NCBI RefSeq assembly: GCF_013363995.1
Contig: NZ_JABWGO010000005.1
Coordinates: 1-64,000, forward strand
Origin: Nonomuraea rhodomycinica
GTDB lineage: Bacteria > Actinomycetota > Actinomycetes > Streptosporangiales > Streptosporangiaceae
Direction: 5' to 3'
Length of the DNA stretch: 64,000 nucleotides
Positions 1-7,742 of the stretch are shown one piece after another. A model generated the notes under the pieces. It did not search any database and was not told the origin of the DNA. It saw only the letters and a program-made list of their open reading frames with translations. A program made the translations under genes and the position numbers. Position 1 is the first letter of the stretch. Each line of letters begins with the position of its first letter.

Positions 1-108
1 GCCACCACCCACGGCCGCATCAGCAACGCCCTCAAGAACGACGGCGCCCCCGAGCTCGACATCCACGCCACCACCTCCCACGGCGACATCACCGCCCGCA
101 GCCTGTGA
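1..108 (+). CDS. C-terminal end of a DUF4097-type beta-strand repeat protein (partial)
   Basis: Only the last 35 codons lie in the window, ending at TGA 106-108. The residues alternate short strands with two HG-type turns (THGRIS and SHGDIT), the spacing seen in DUF4097 putative adhesin domains, which form parallel beta structures. The upstream part is outside the window, so family assignment is weak. The next gene starts 80 bases downstream behind a palindrome. Confidence 0.45.
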   Translation, partial: ATTHGRISNALKNDGAPELDIHATTSHGDITARSL

Positions 109-136
109 CCCGCGCCAGGTGGCCGGGACCACGCCT

Positions 137-153
137 TGAGTACGGGGTACTCA
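137..153. promoter_or_regulatory. 17-bp perfect inverted repeat TGAGTAC-GGG-GTACTCA
   Basis: Two perfect 7-base arms around GGG lie 29 bases after the DUF4097-type gene and 35 bases before the lectin start. From memory, the LuxR-type response regulator MacR of Streptomyces recognises TGAGTAC-N2-GTACTCA upstream of membrane and secreted protein genes; here the spacer is one base longer. A response-regulator operator is therefore an inference. Confidence 0.5.
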
Positions 154-188
154 GGCCGTCCCGGCCCCACGCCCGCACGCTGGGTCCC

Positions 189-737
189 ATGAAGTCACAC
201 GCTCTTCGCGCGGCAGTCGTCATCGCCCCGCTCCTCGCCCTCGGCGCGACCACCACCACCCCGGCATCCGCGGCGGCGGCGTCCACGGCCGTCTGAGCGG
301 CGTCGAACGTCCAGCTCGTGAACTGGCAGACCGGCAAGTGCCTGACCATCGCCGGCGGCGTCAGCACCGACAACAACGTCCACGCCGTCCAGTACACCTG
401 CGACAGCCACCCCTCCCGCCGCTGGGACGTCTGGGGCTACTCCAGCGCGTACCTGCAGATCAGGAACCGCCAGACCGGCAAGTGCCTCACCATCGCCGGC
501 GGCGTCAGCACCGACAACAACGTCGTCGCCCTGCAGTACACCTGCGACAGCCACCCCTCGCGCTACTGGGCGCTCGGCGATCAGGTCGGCCAGCACGTCC
601 AGTTCCGGAACGTCCAGACCGGCAAGTGCCTCACCATCGCCGGCGGCGTCAGCACCGACAACAACGTCGAGGCCGTCCAGTACACCTGCGACGGCCACCC
701 CTCCCGCTTCTGGGAGATCCGCGACTACTACGGCTGA
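189..737 (+). pseudogene. Secreted ricin-type beta-trefoil lectin interrupted by an in-frame TGA
   Basis: ATG 189 opens a clear signal peptide (basic start MKSHALR, hydrophobic core, ASA cleavage region). The frame hits TGA at 294-296 and, in the same frame, continues into three near-identical repeats of about 45 residues (QTGKCLTIAGG, then QYTCD and a terminal W) up to TGA 735-737. Three such repeats make one ricin B/CBM13 beta-trefoil carbohydrate-binding fold. The frame stays open apart from that one stop, so this is a recent nonsense mutation, a sequencing error or a read-through site. A GTG at 318 could start an unsecreted lectin, but it has no ribosome binding site. The repeats are also nearly identical in DNA, suggesting recent internal duplication or conversion. 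Confidence 0.75.
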
Positions 738-761
738 GCCCCGTCTCCGGCGGCGCGGAGG

Positions 762-1463
762 CTACCAACCGCGTGCGATCCACTCGTCGAGGTGCGGCAG
801 TTCGGTCGCGACGGTGGTGTCGGGGCCGTGCCCGGGATGGACGAGGGTCGCGCCGGGGAACCCGAGAAGCCTGCGTACGGACCGGATGACGACCGTGAAG
901 TCCGACAGCGGCGGGCCGGTGAGCCCCGGCCCGCCGGGGAACAGGGTGTCGCCGGTGAGCAGGTGCGAGTCCACGGCCAGGGTCAGCCCTCCCGGGGTGT
1001 GTCCAGGGGTGTGCAGGGCACGGACCCGCAGGGGGCCGACAGGGAGGATCTCGCCGTCCAGGACCGGTACGGTCACCCCGTCCCACAGCCGGGCGTCACC
1101 GGAGAAGGCCAGCCGAGCGGGATCGCGCGCGAGGATGTCGGCCGTCGCGGTGCCCGCGTCCCAGTGGCCGGTGCGGCGGGCGGTCGCGACCTCGTTCGGC
1201 CATACGGGCTGGTCGGCGGGGTGCGCGAGGACCGGGACGCCCAGCGCGTCCACGACCTCGGGCACGGCCAGGACGTGGTCGAAGTGCGCGTGGGTGAGGG
1301 CCACGGCGACCACGTCAAGGTCGGCCACGGCGTCCAGGACGCGACCCGGATCGTCTCCCGGGTCCACGACCAGCGCCCGGCGATCGCCGTGGGCGTGCAG
1401 GATCCAGCAGTTGGTCTCCAGCACGCCGACGACGACCCGCCGCAGCACGGCTTCGACGGTCAC
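762..1463 (-). CDS. Metallo-beta-lactamase-fold hydrolase (glyoxalase II-like)
   Basis: 233 residues. The metal-binding signature THAHFDH sits near residue 60, followed by HTPGHTPG and a TGDTLF segment with the bridging aspartate, then PGHGPDT, in the order of the glyoxalase II-like branch of the metallo-beta-lactamase fold. The substrate is probably a thioester or similar ester and cannot be named from sequence. The GTG start overlaps the stop of the DsbA/FrnE-like gene (GTGA), so it is the last gene of the four-gene minus-strand operon starting at 3272. It lacks a signal peptide, so it is cytosolic. Confidence 0.85.
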   Translation of the reverse strand: MTVEAVLRRVVVGVLETNCWILHAHGDRRALVVDPGDDPGRVLDAVADLDVVAVALTHAHFDHVLAVPEVVDALGVPVLAHPADQPVWPNEVATARRTGHWDAGTATADILARDPARLAFSGDARLWDGVTVPVLDGEILPVGPLRVRALHTPGHTPGGLTLAVDSHLLTGDTLFPGGPGLTGPPLSDFTVVIRSVRRLLGFPGATLVHPGHGPDTTVATELPHLDEWIARGW

Positions 1464-2164
1464 GGCTGAGCGGCTCGTTCGAGCAGGTCGTCGTACACGC
1501 CGGGGTCGTGGGAGCCGACGACGGGGAAGCCGGCGGCCCATGGACCCTCCCAGCGCACCTGGATGCCGGGGTTGTGGACGGCGGTTCCGTCGTGGAGGCG
1601 GAACGTCGGGCTGCCGGGAACGGCGTCGGTCTGCGAGATGGCGAAGTCGCGCATGACGTCGGCCCGGTGCCGGCCGCTGTCCAGCGCGGCGGCCAGCTCG
1701 GTCACGTCGACGACGCCGTCCGCCAGTTCGCCCGCGACCTCCAGGATGACCTGCCGGTGGCTGATCGACCGGGAGTGGGTCCAGAACGCCCGGCGCAACG
1801 CGAGGTCGAGCTCCTCTGCGGCCTCCAGGCTCTGCGCGCTCGCGGCGTGCACGGCTTCCGCGGCGAGCAGCACGGTGTGGGGGTAGAGGTCGTCGGCGGC
1901 GGTCCAGACCCGGAACTCCGCCTCGGGCTCGATCTGCCCCAGTCCGACGGCCTCGGTGTCGGTGCCGCGGCGGGGGTGCGGGCCGTTGAACAGCTCCAGG
2001 GGGAACGTCCGGTGCTCCAGCCGCACGGCTCCGTCCAGTCCGAGTCGCTCGCGCGCCCGGCGCAGCCGCAGCAGGCCGACGTAGGCGAACGGGCACAGCA
2101 GGTCCGACCAGACCTGCACGGTGCCGGCCGCGACGGGCGGCGTCGCGGAAGCGTCTGTTGTCAT
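1460..2164 (-). CDS. DsbA-family (FrnE-like) thioredoxin-fold protein
   Basis: 234 residues, thioredoxin fold with an inserted helical domain as in FrnE/2-hydroxychromene isomerase relatives. The N-terminal strand VQVWSDLLCPFAY carries one cysteine where active oxidoreductases have CxxC, and a cis-proline-type loop SPTF lies near residue 187. Loss of the second cysteine suggests a glutathione- or mycothiol-dependent or isomerase-type role rather than disulfide oxidation. Start and stop overlap the neighbours (ATGA upstream, GTGA downstream), so translation is coupled within the redox operon. Confidence 0.8.
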   Translation of the reverse strand: MTTDASATPPVAAGTVQVWSDLLCPFAYVGLLRLRRARERLGLDGAVRLEHRTFPLELFNGPHPRRGTDTEAVGLGQIEPEAEFRVWTAADDLYPHTVLLAAEAVHAASAQSLEAAEELDLALRRAFWTHSRSISHRQVILEVAGELADGVVDVTELAAALDSGRHRADVMRDFAISQTDAVPGSPTFRLHDGTAVHNPGIQVRWEGPWAAGFPVVGSHDPGVYDDLLERAAQP

Positions 2165-2646
2165 CCGTGCTCCTGATGTTCGGTCCCGGAGGGATTGGTG
2201 GTGAATCGGGCAGGCCGCAGCAGCACGGCCGTACGGCGCTCCTCAGCCATCGCCCGGTCGTATTCGGCCAGGTCAGAGTGATGCCCACCGGCCGCGTGGT
2301 AGATGTCGCGCAGCAGCCCCGGCAGCCGGTCGGGGCCGATCCCCGGGAGCGGATCGTCGGGTCCCGCGAGCTCGGTGGCTCCCCGGACGGCGACCCACTC
2401 CCATCCGGCGCGGAAGACGAGCGTGGCGTGCGGGTCCCGGCGCAGGTTCGCCAGCTTCGCGGTGCCCCCGCGGGCCACGAAGGCGACCGTGGCGGCCCCG
2501 GTCGTCGGATGCGGCAGGACCCCGGCGTTGACGACGCTGACGGAGGGCTGCCCGTCCGGGCGCAGCGTCACGAGCACCGCGAGCCACCGGTCCGCCGCGC
2601 CGTACTCCCGGACGAGTCGCAGCCCCTCCTCCTCGGACAGGGCCAT
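2161..2646 (-). CDS. PPOX-class flavin/F420-binding oxidoreductase
   Basis: 161 residues, the size of pyridoxamine-5-phosphate-oxidase-like split-barrel proteins. The segment WLAVLVTLRPDGQPSVSVVN followed by a second strand pair ending in VFRAGWEWVAVRG is the usual FMN/F420 binding barrel. Many actinobacterial members use F420 to reduce small molecules; the cofactor cannot be decided here. The ATG shares one base with the stop of the azoreductase gene (TGATG). Placement between azoreductase and a DsbA-like protein suggests a role in detoxifying electrophiles or quinones. Confidence 0.8.
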   Translation of the reverse strand: MALSEEEGLRLVREYGAADRWLAVLVTLRPDGQPSVSVVNAGVLPHPTTGAATVAFVARGGTAKLANLRRDPHATLVFRAGWEWVAVRGATELAGPDDPLPGIGPDRLPGLLRDIYHAAGGHHSDLAEYDRAMAEERRTAVLLRPARFTTNPSGTEHQEHG

Positions 2647-3272
2647 CAGAAGACCTTCGCGATGTCGCGGGCCCGCGCGTCGGCCTCGCGCCGCGCCTCG
2701 TCCCAGTCGCCGGCGAGGGTGGGGTGGAACCGGATGTCCTGGATGTCGGTCAGCCCGGTCCAGCGCAGCCAGTCGTCGAAGAACGTCGACTGGAAGTCGC
2801 TGCCGAACTCCGGGCCGAGCGGCGGTCCCCATACCGCGCTGGTGTAGACGACGGCGACCCGCTTGCCGCGCCCCGCCAGCTGGTGGCCGTACCCGGTCAC
2901 CGGGTCGACGGTGAAGATCCAGCCGGGCTGGCTGACGACGTCGATGAACTGCTTGAGCACGTACGGCACCGACGCGTTCCACATGGGGACGCTGAAGAGC
3001 AGCCGGTCGGCGGAGTCGAACCTCTCGAACGTCCTGCGGGCCGCGGCCCACGCCTCGGCCTCGGCGCCCTGCGGCTCCTTCCCGCCGAACACCGTCATCT
3101 TCGCCCTGGCCCCGACGGCGAAGTCCGGCAGCGACCCGTCCCACAGGTCCCAGTGCTCTACCTCGTCACCGGGGTGCGCCTCCTGGTAGGTCTCCGTGAA
3201 GACCCGCGCGATCCGCAACGACTCCGACGCCTCCCCACGGGGTGAGGCGGAGATGTGCAGCAGCTTGCCCAT
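2646..3272 (-). CDS. azoR: FMN-dependent NADH-azoreductase (AzoR family)
   Basis: 208 residues from ATG 3272, chosen over an in-frame start six codons upstream because GAGGAG lies ten bases before it. The N-terminal HISASPRGEASESLR is the flavodoxin-like FMN phosphate loop, SVPMWNASVPYVLKQFID is the conserved central motif, and the TSAVWG segment contacts flavin. Family members use NAD(P)H to reduce quinones and azo compounds. It is the first gene of a four-gene operon (azoreductase, PPOX, FrnE-like, hydrolase) with overlapping ends. Its promoter carries two matching operators, so expression is probably induced by a small toxic compound. Confidence 0.85.
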   Translation of the reverse strand: MGKLLHISASPRGEASESLRIARVFTETYQEAHPGDEVEHWDLWDGSLPDFAVGARAKMTVFGGKEPQGAEAEAWAAARRTFERFDSADRLLFSVPMWNASVPYVLKQFIDVVSQPGWIFTVDPVTGYGHQLAGRGKRVAVVYTSAVWGPPLGPEFGSDFQSTFFDDWLRWTGLTDIQDIRFHPTLAGDWDEARREADARARDIAKVF

Positions 3273-3295
3273 GGTGTGCCGGCTCCTCAATTTAG

Positions 3296-3345
3296 CGGAC
3301 TATGGTCCGGTTGTTGGATGACGACAAGATACGGACTCTGGTCCG
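3296..3345 (-). promoter_or_regulatory. azoR promoter with two CGGAC-N4-GTCCG operators
   Basis: Reading the minus strand, TTGTCG (3327-3322) is 17 bases from CATAGT (3304-3299), a good -35/-10 pair. Operator 1, CGGACTATGGTCCG (3296-3309), covers the -10; operator 2, CGGACTCTGGTCCG (3332-3345), lies just upstream of the -35, centres 36 bases apart. The same palindrome, CGGACTATAGTCCG, covers the -10 of the tetR gene at 41598, making that TetR a candidate repressor of this operon. Confidence 0.75.
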
Positions 3346-3470
3346 GTTTGGTCAAGCCGGGCGATTGACAGCGCTGTCAGACAACGCCGACGGGGTCGAG
3401 GAGACCCTGCTGGGGCCGGAGGGCGAGGTGACGAGGCCGCGTTCGCCGAAACGGCGTTCACCGAGGCCGC

Positions 3471-3526
3471 CGAGATGTGGGCATCGAGACGTGGGCGCCG
3501 AGACGTGGGCGCCGAGACGCGGGCGG
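3471..3526. repeat. Four 14-base tandem units
   Basis: Units of the form CGAGACGTGGGCGC run head to tail at 3471, 3485, 3499 and 3513; the middle two are identical and the outer two differ at two to three positions. They lie in noncoding DNA and look like replication-slippage repeats. Confidence 0.8.
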
Positions 3527-3627
3527 CCAGGATGGGCCGGACGCGCGTGCAGTCCGAGCCGCTGACTGATCCAGGTGGGCCGGTCGTGCGCCGCGCGACG
3601 CGCGGCGTCATGACCGGCCCGGCGAAA

Positions 3628-3650
3628 GGCGCCGGGACAGGCCCGGCGCC
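3628..3650 (-). terminator. Hairpin terminator downstream of glyA
   Basis: Nine-base perfect stem GGCGCCGGG / CCCGGCGCC with loop ACAGG, ten bases beyond the glyA stop. No U tract follows, which is common in high-GC actinomycetes. Confidence 0.6.
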
Positions 3651-3659
3651 CGGGAGGCG

Positions 3660-4913
<1,254 letters not shown>

Positions 4914-5047
4914 GACTCCCCTGTCATCATTGACATCCGGCGAAGACCCAGGCGCACGGCCTCCGCTCCCTTCCGCTCCCCGGTGGTGAGCCCACCTCAT
5001 GCGCCAGTCGCGACCCTACAGACGATAGCGGAAGTGGTGCTCCCGGC

Positions 5048-6034
5048 TCACTCGCGCGTGGCTGCCGCGTCCAGCGTGACTGCTGTGTCCTCCGCGTCGC
5101 CCGGGCGGGCCCGGCCGGTGCCCGGCCACCACTTGTCCACCTCCGCGTTCAGGATGGCGCCGATGAGCACGGCCAGCGCCGTGATGTACAGCCAGAGCAG
5201 CACGGCGATGGGCGCGGCCAGCGAGCCGTACACGGAGACGGGCGAGAACCACTCGGCGAGCACGGCGCGCAGCACGGCGGCGCACACGATCCACAGGAAC
5301 AGCGCCAGCACGGCCCCCGGCAGCTCCCGGTAGACCTTGGTGCGCACCGGCACGCTCACGTGGTACAGCACGGTGAGGAACGCCACCGACCCGATGATCA
5401 CCACGGGCCAGTAGAGGACGTCGATGAGGACGCCGAACTGGGCCGGCAGGGCGTCCTTGAGCAGGGTGGGGCCGATGACGAGGATGGGCATGACGACGAT
5501 GGCGACGGCCAGGCCGACGACGTAGAGGCCGAACGACATCAGGCGGGTGCGCACGATGCCCCGCGCCTCGCCCAGCCCGTACGCCACGGAGATGAGGTCG
5601 ACGTACACGTACAGGGCCCGCGAGCCGGACCACAGCGACAGCAGGAAGCCCAGGGAGATGATGGAGACCTTGCTGGCGTCGTCGCGCAGCACGTCGTTCA
5701 TGAGCGGGTTGACGACCCGGTCGATGGCGTCCTGGGTGAACAGCACGCCGGCCTGCTCGACCACCCACGCGCGCACCTGCTGGACCGTCTCCTGGCCGAG
5801 CCAGGTGCCGAGTTTGCCGATGACGCCGATGACGCCCAGCACGAACGGGGGCAGCGACAGCAGGGCGAAGAAGGCCGCCTCGCCCGCCAGCCCGGTGACC
5901 CGGTAGGTGACGCCGGCGTCGACGGCGTCGCGCAGGATCGCCCAGGCCTTCGTGTCGCGTGCCCGGCTCAGCCCGGCGCGGACGTTGGAGGCGATGCGCT
6001 TCCTCGCCCGCGTGGGCAGGTCGGTGGAGGTCAT
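5048..6034 (-). CDS. YihY/BrkB-family inner membrane protein
   Basis: 328 residues with about six membrane segments: an early amphipathic region, then hydrophobic stretches near residues 45-65, 115-130, 160-190, 205-230, 240-262 and 275-300. The motif GLAGEAAFFALLSLPP and the later LWSGSRALYVYVDLISVAYG are typical of YihY/BrkB proteins (UPF0761). Despite old names (RNase BN, serum resistance), the function of this family is not settled. It ends in a charged tail. The neighbouring yccF-like gene starts upstream in the same direction, 41 bases separating them, so they may be co-transcribed. Confidence 0.85.
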   Translation of the reverse strand: MTSTDLPTRARKRIASNVRAGLSRARDTKAWAILRDAVDAGVTYRVTGLAGEAAFFALLSLPPFVLGVIGVIGKLGTWLGQETVQQVRAWVVEQAGVLFTQDAIDRVVNPLMNDVLRDDASKVSIISLGFLLSLWSGSRALYVYVDLISVAYGLGEARGIVRTRLMSFGLYVVGLAVAIVVMPILVIGPTLLKDALPAQFGVLIDVLYWPVVIIGSVAFLTVLYHVSVPVRTKVYRELPGAVLALFLWIVCAAVLRAVLAEWFSPVSVYGSLAAPIAVLLWLYITALAVLIGAILNAEVDKWWPGTGRARPGDAEDTAVTLDAAATRE

Positions 6035-6075
6035 GGCACCAGGACCAAGCTTTCGCAGTGACTCTTCCGGACAGC

Positions 6076-6471
6076 TTATGTCCCCATGACCCTGCCCTGG
6101 TCGTTGTCGACGATGCGCGCTCCGAGCGGCAGCAGCGAGACGGGCACCAGTTTGAGGTTCGCGACGGCCAGCGGGATGCCGATGACCGACAGGAACAGCG
6201 GGATCGAGGTCAGGACGTGGCCGATGGCCAGCCAGATCCCGGCGACCACGCACCAGATGATGTTGCCGATCAGCGAGAACACCCCGGCCTGGGGGTCGCG
6301 CACGACGGTGCGGCCGAAGGGCCACAGCGCGTACGCGGCGATCCGGAACGAGGCGATGCCGAACGGGATCGTGATGATGAGGATGCAGCAGACGATCCCC
6401 GCCAGGGCGTACCCGAGGGCAAGCCAGATGCCGGCGAAGACCAGCCAGATGACGTTGAGAACCGTGCGCAT
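6076..6471 (-). CDS. YccF-domain (DUF307) membrane protein
   Basis: 131 residues consisting of two similar halves, each a hydrophobic hairpin. The first half has IWLVFAGIWLALGY and ITIPFGIASFRIAAYALWPFGR; the second half has IWCVVAGIWLAIGH and IGIPLAVANLKLVPVSLLPLG, showing the internal duplication of the YccF family. Function unknown; inner membrane location. Start ATG 6471. Confidence 0.88.
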   Translation of the reverse strand: MRTVLNVIWLVFAGIWLALGYALAGIVCCILIITIPFGIASFRIAAYALWPFGRTVVRDPQAGVFSLIGNIIWCVVAGIWLAIGHVLTSIPLFLSVIGIPLAVANLKLVPVSLLPLGARIVDNDQGRVMGT

Positions 6472-6525
6472 GGCTACAGCTTGTCACCGGGCGTGCGCCA
6501 CGCGGCATCCGGTATGCCCCTGAAC

Positions 6526-7314
6526 CTACCCCGACCTGGGCGCACGTCCCTCGCCGGGGGGACCGGCGAACGCCTGGGCCACCTCCGCCCAGGCGCGGGC
6601 GGCGGGGCCGGTGATCTCCAGGGCGGTGTCGGCGAGGTGGACGCGCCGGGTGACGAGCAGGCAGAAGTCGAGCATGGGCCCGCGCACCACGTCGGGGGCG
6701 TCCGCCGGGCCGGCGGTCCACGGCTCGCCGCCGCCGGGAGGCGTCAGCTCCACCCGTACGGGCTCGGCCGGGAGGGGCAGCCCGCGCACGGCGAACCCGT
6801 AGGGGCGGGCCCTGACCCCGAGCATGGCCACGTGCCGCAGCCGGGCGGTCGGCTCGCGGGTGACGCCGAGCGCGGCGGCCACGTCCTCGCCGTGTGCCCA
6901 GGTCTCCATGAGGCGGGCGGTGACGAACGAGGCGGCCGACATGTCGGGCCCGTACCAGGGGATCCGGTCGCGCGCGCCGAGCCGGGCGAACGCCTCCAGG
7001 CTGCGGGCGCGGGCGTCGCGGAACCAGGCGTGCAGCTCGGCGGCGGGCATGCCGCGCGAGCGGAAGGCCAGCTCGTCCACCGTGTCCGCCTCGATGGCGA
7101 ACCCTTCGAGCGAGGCGCGGAACGCGGCGGGGTCGGTGGCGGCGGTGCGGGCCGCGTCGTCGAACCAGGCGAGGTGGGCGACCTGGTCGCGCACCGCCCA
7201 GCCCTCGGCGGGGGTGGGCAGCTCCCACTGGGCGGGGCCCAGCGGGGTGAGCAGGGCCTCCAGCGAGTCGGTCTCCGCGCGCAGGTCGGCGAGCAGCTCG
7301 CCCATGAGGTCCAT
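6526..7314 (-). CDS. DinB/maleylpyruvate isomerase-type metal-binding protein (TIGR03084-like)
   Basis: 262 residues. An N-terminal four-helix DinB-type domain has the metal-ligand pattern H in VRDQVAHLAWFD and ETWAHGEDV further on, followed by a C-terminal alpha/beta domain as in mycothiol-dependent maleylpyruvate isomerase relatives. Actinobacteria use such enzymes with mycothiol as cofactor or thiol acceptor; the substrate is unknown. ATG 7314 is preceded by AGGGTGG at five bases. It is divergent from the 44-residue Cys-rich gene, with only 38 bases between the starts. Confidence 0.8.
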   Translation of the reverse strand: MDLMGELLADLRAETDSLEALLTPLGPAQWELPTPAEGWAVRDQVAHLAWFDDAARTAATDPAAFRASLEGFAIEADTVDELAFRSRGMPAAELHAWFRDARARSLEAFARLGARDRIPWYGPDMSAASFVTARLMETWAHGEDVAAALGVTREPTARLRHVAMLGVRARPYGFAVRGLPLPAEPVRVELTPPGGGEPWTAGPADAPDVVRGPMLDFCLLVTRRVHLADTALEITGPAARAWAEVAQAFAGPPGEGRAPRSG

Positions 7315-7352
7315 GGCCGCCACCCTAACCGAACGACGTTCTACGGGGAATA

Positions 7353-7487
7353 ATGCGGAACGTGATCTGCGAGAGCTGCAAGGAGCGGCGGCACGAGGAG
7401 TGCCGCGGCGGGTCGTGGTGCGACTGTCAGCATCAGACGGAGAGCAAGGAGGACGAGTCCCCGCTGGACTGGCCCCGCCAGGGGTGA
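7353..7487 (+). CDS. 44-residue cysteine-rich miniprotein
   Basis: ATG 7353 follows GGGGA at four bases; the frame ends at TGA 7485. The protein has five cysteines arranged CxxC near the start (ICESC) and then C, C-x-C (SWCDCQH), with histidines at 14 and 27, a plausible small metal site, followed by an acidic tail. No signal peptide or membrane segment. I recognise no named family. It is divergent from the DinB-like gene and lies just upstream of the sulfate-reduction operon, but has its own start signal. Confidence 0.6.
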   Translation: MRNVICESCKERRHEECRGGSWCDCQHQTESKEDESPLDWPRQG

Positions 7488-7511
7488 TCACGTCCAGAGT
7501 CTGGACCGATG

Positions 7512-7540
7512 TTGGACATCCCGGACAGCCCGAGTATCTT
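7512..7540 (+). promoter_or_regulatory. Promoter of the sulfate-reduction operon (leaderless)
   Basis: TTGGAC (7512-7517) and TATCTT (7535-7540) are separated by exactly 17 bases. Seven bases follow to ATG 7548, so transcription should begin at or next to the A of the leader-peptide start codon. Confidence 0.7.
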
Positions 7541-7547
7541 CGTATAC

Positions 7548-7631
7548 ATGCCAGCGGACCCCATGCTCGTCGGCCGACGCCACGTCGACCTTCAGCGTGT
7601 CCGCAGCGCCATCTGTCGTGACGCCCGCTGA
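7548..7631 (+). CDS. Leaderless 27-residue leader peptide for sulfur assimilation
   Basis: The peptide reads MPADPMLVGRRHVDLQRVRS and then AICRDAR. The core LVGRRHVDLxRVxSAxC matches short actinobacterial leader peptides found ahead of sulfur genes. In mycobacteria, leaderless Cys-containing short frames upstream of cysteine genes act as cysteine-responsive attenuators (established there, not shown here). This copy has a single cysteine at residue 23. It starts at the predicted transcription start and ends 111 bases before sir. Slow translation at the Cys codon when cysteine is scarce could favour read-through into sir; this is inference. Confidence 0.7.
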   Translation: MPADPMLVGRRHVDLQRVRSAICRDAR

Positions 7632-7742
7632 TCATCCCCAGATTTCTCTCACCTGAGGGCGTCGCACTCCTCTTCGCAACCCCCGCACTCGACGACGAGG
7701 CGGGAGGAAGTACGCGCGCGCCCATGATGCGAAGGACGCGCC

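Larger units (their letters stand above)
3273..3659. other. Intergenic region with azoR promoter, short repeats and glyA terminator
   Basis: 387 bases with no credible gene. From left to right it has the azoR promoter with two operators (3296-3345), four 14-base tandem units (3471-3526) and the hairpin downstream of glyA (3628-3650). Short open frames here have low-complexity Arg/Pro/Gly translations and no ribosome binding site. Confidence 0.7.

Noticed and set aside
4914..5047. Glycine riboswitch before glyA
   Set aside because: No tandem aptamer-like conserved segments were recognised in the 134-base leader.
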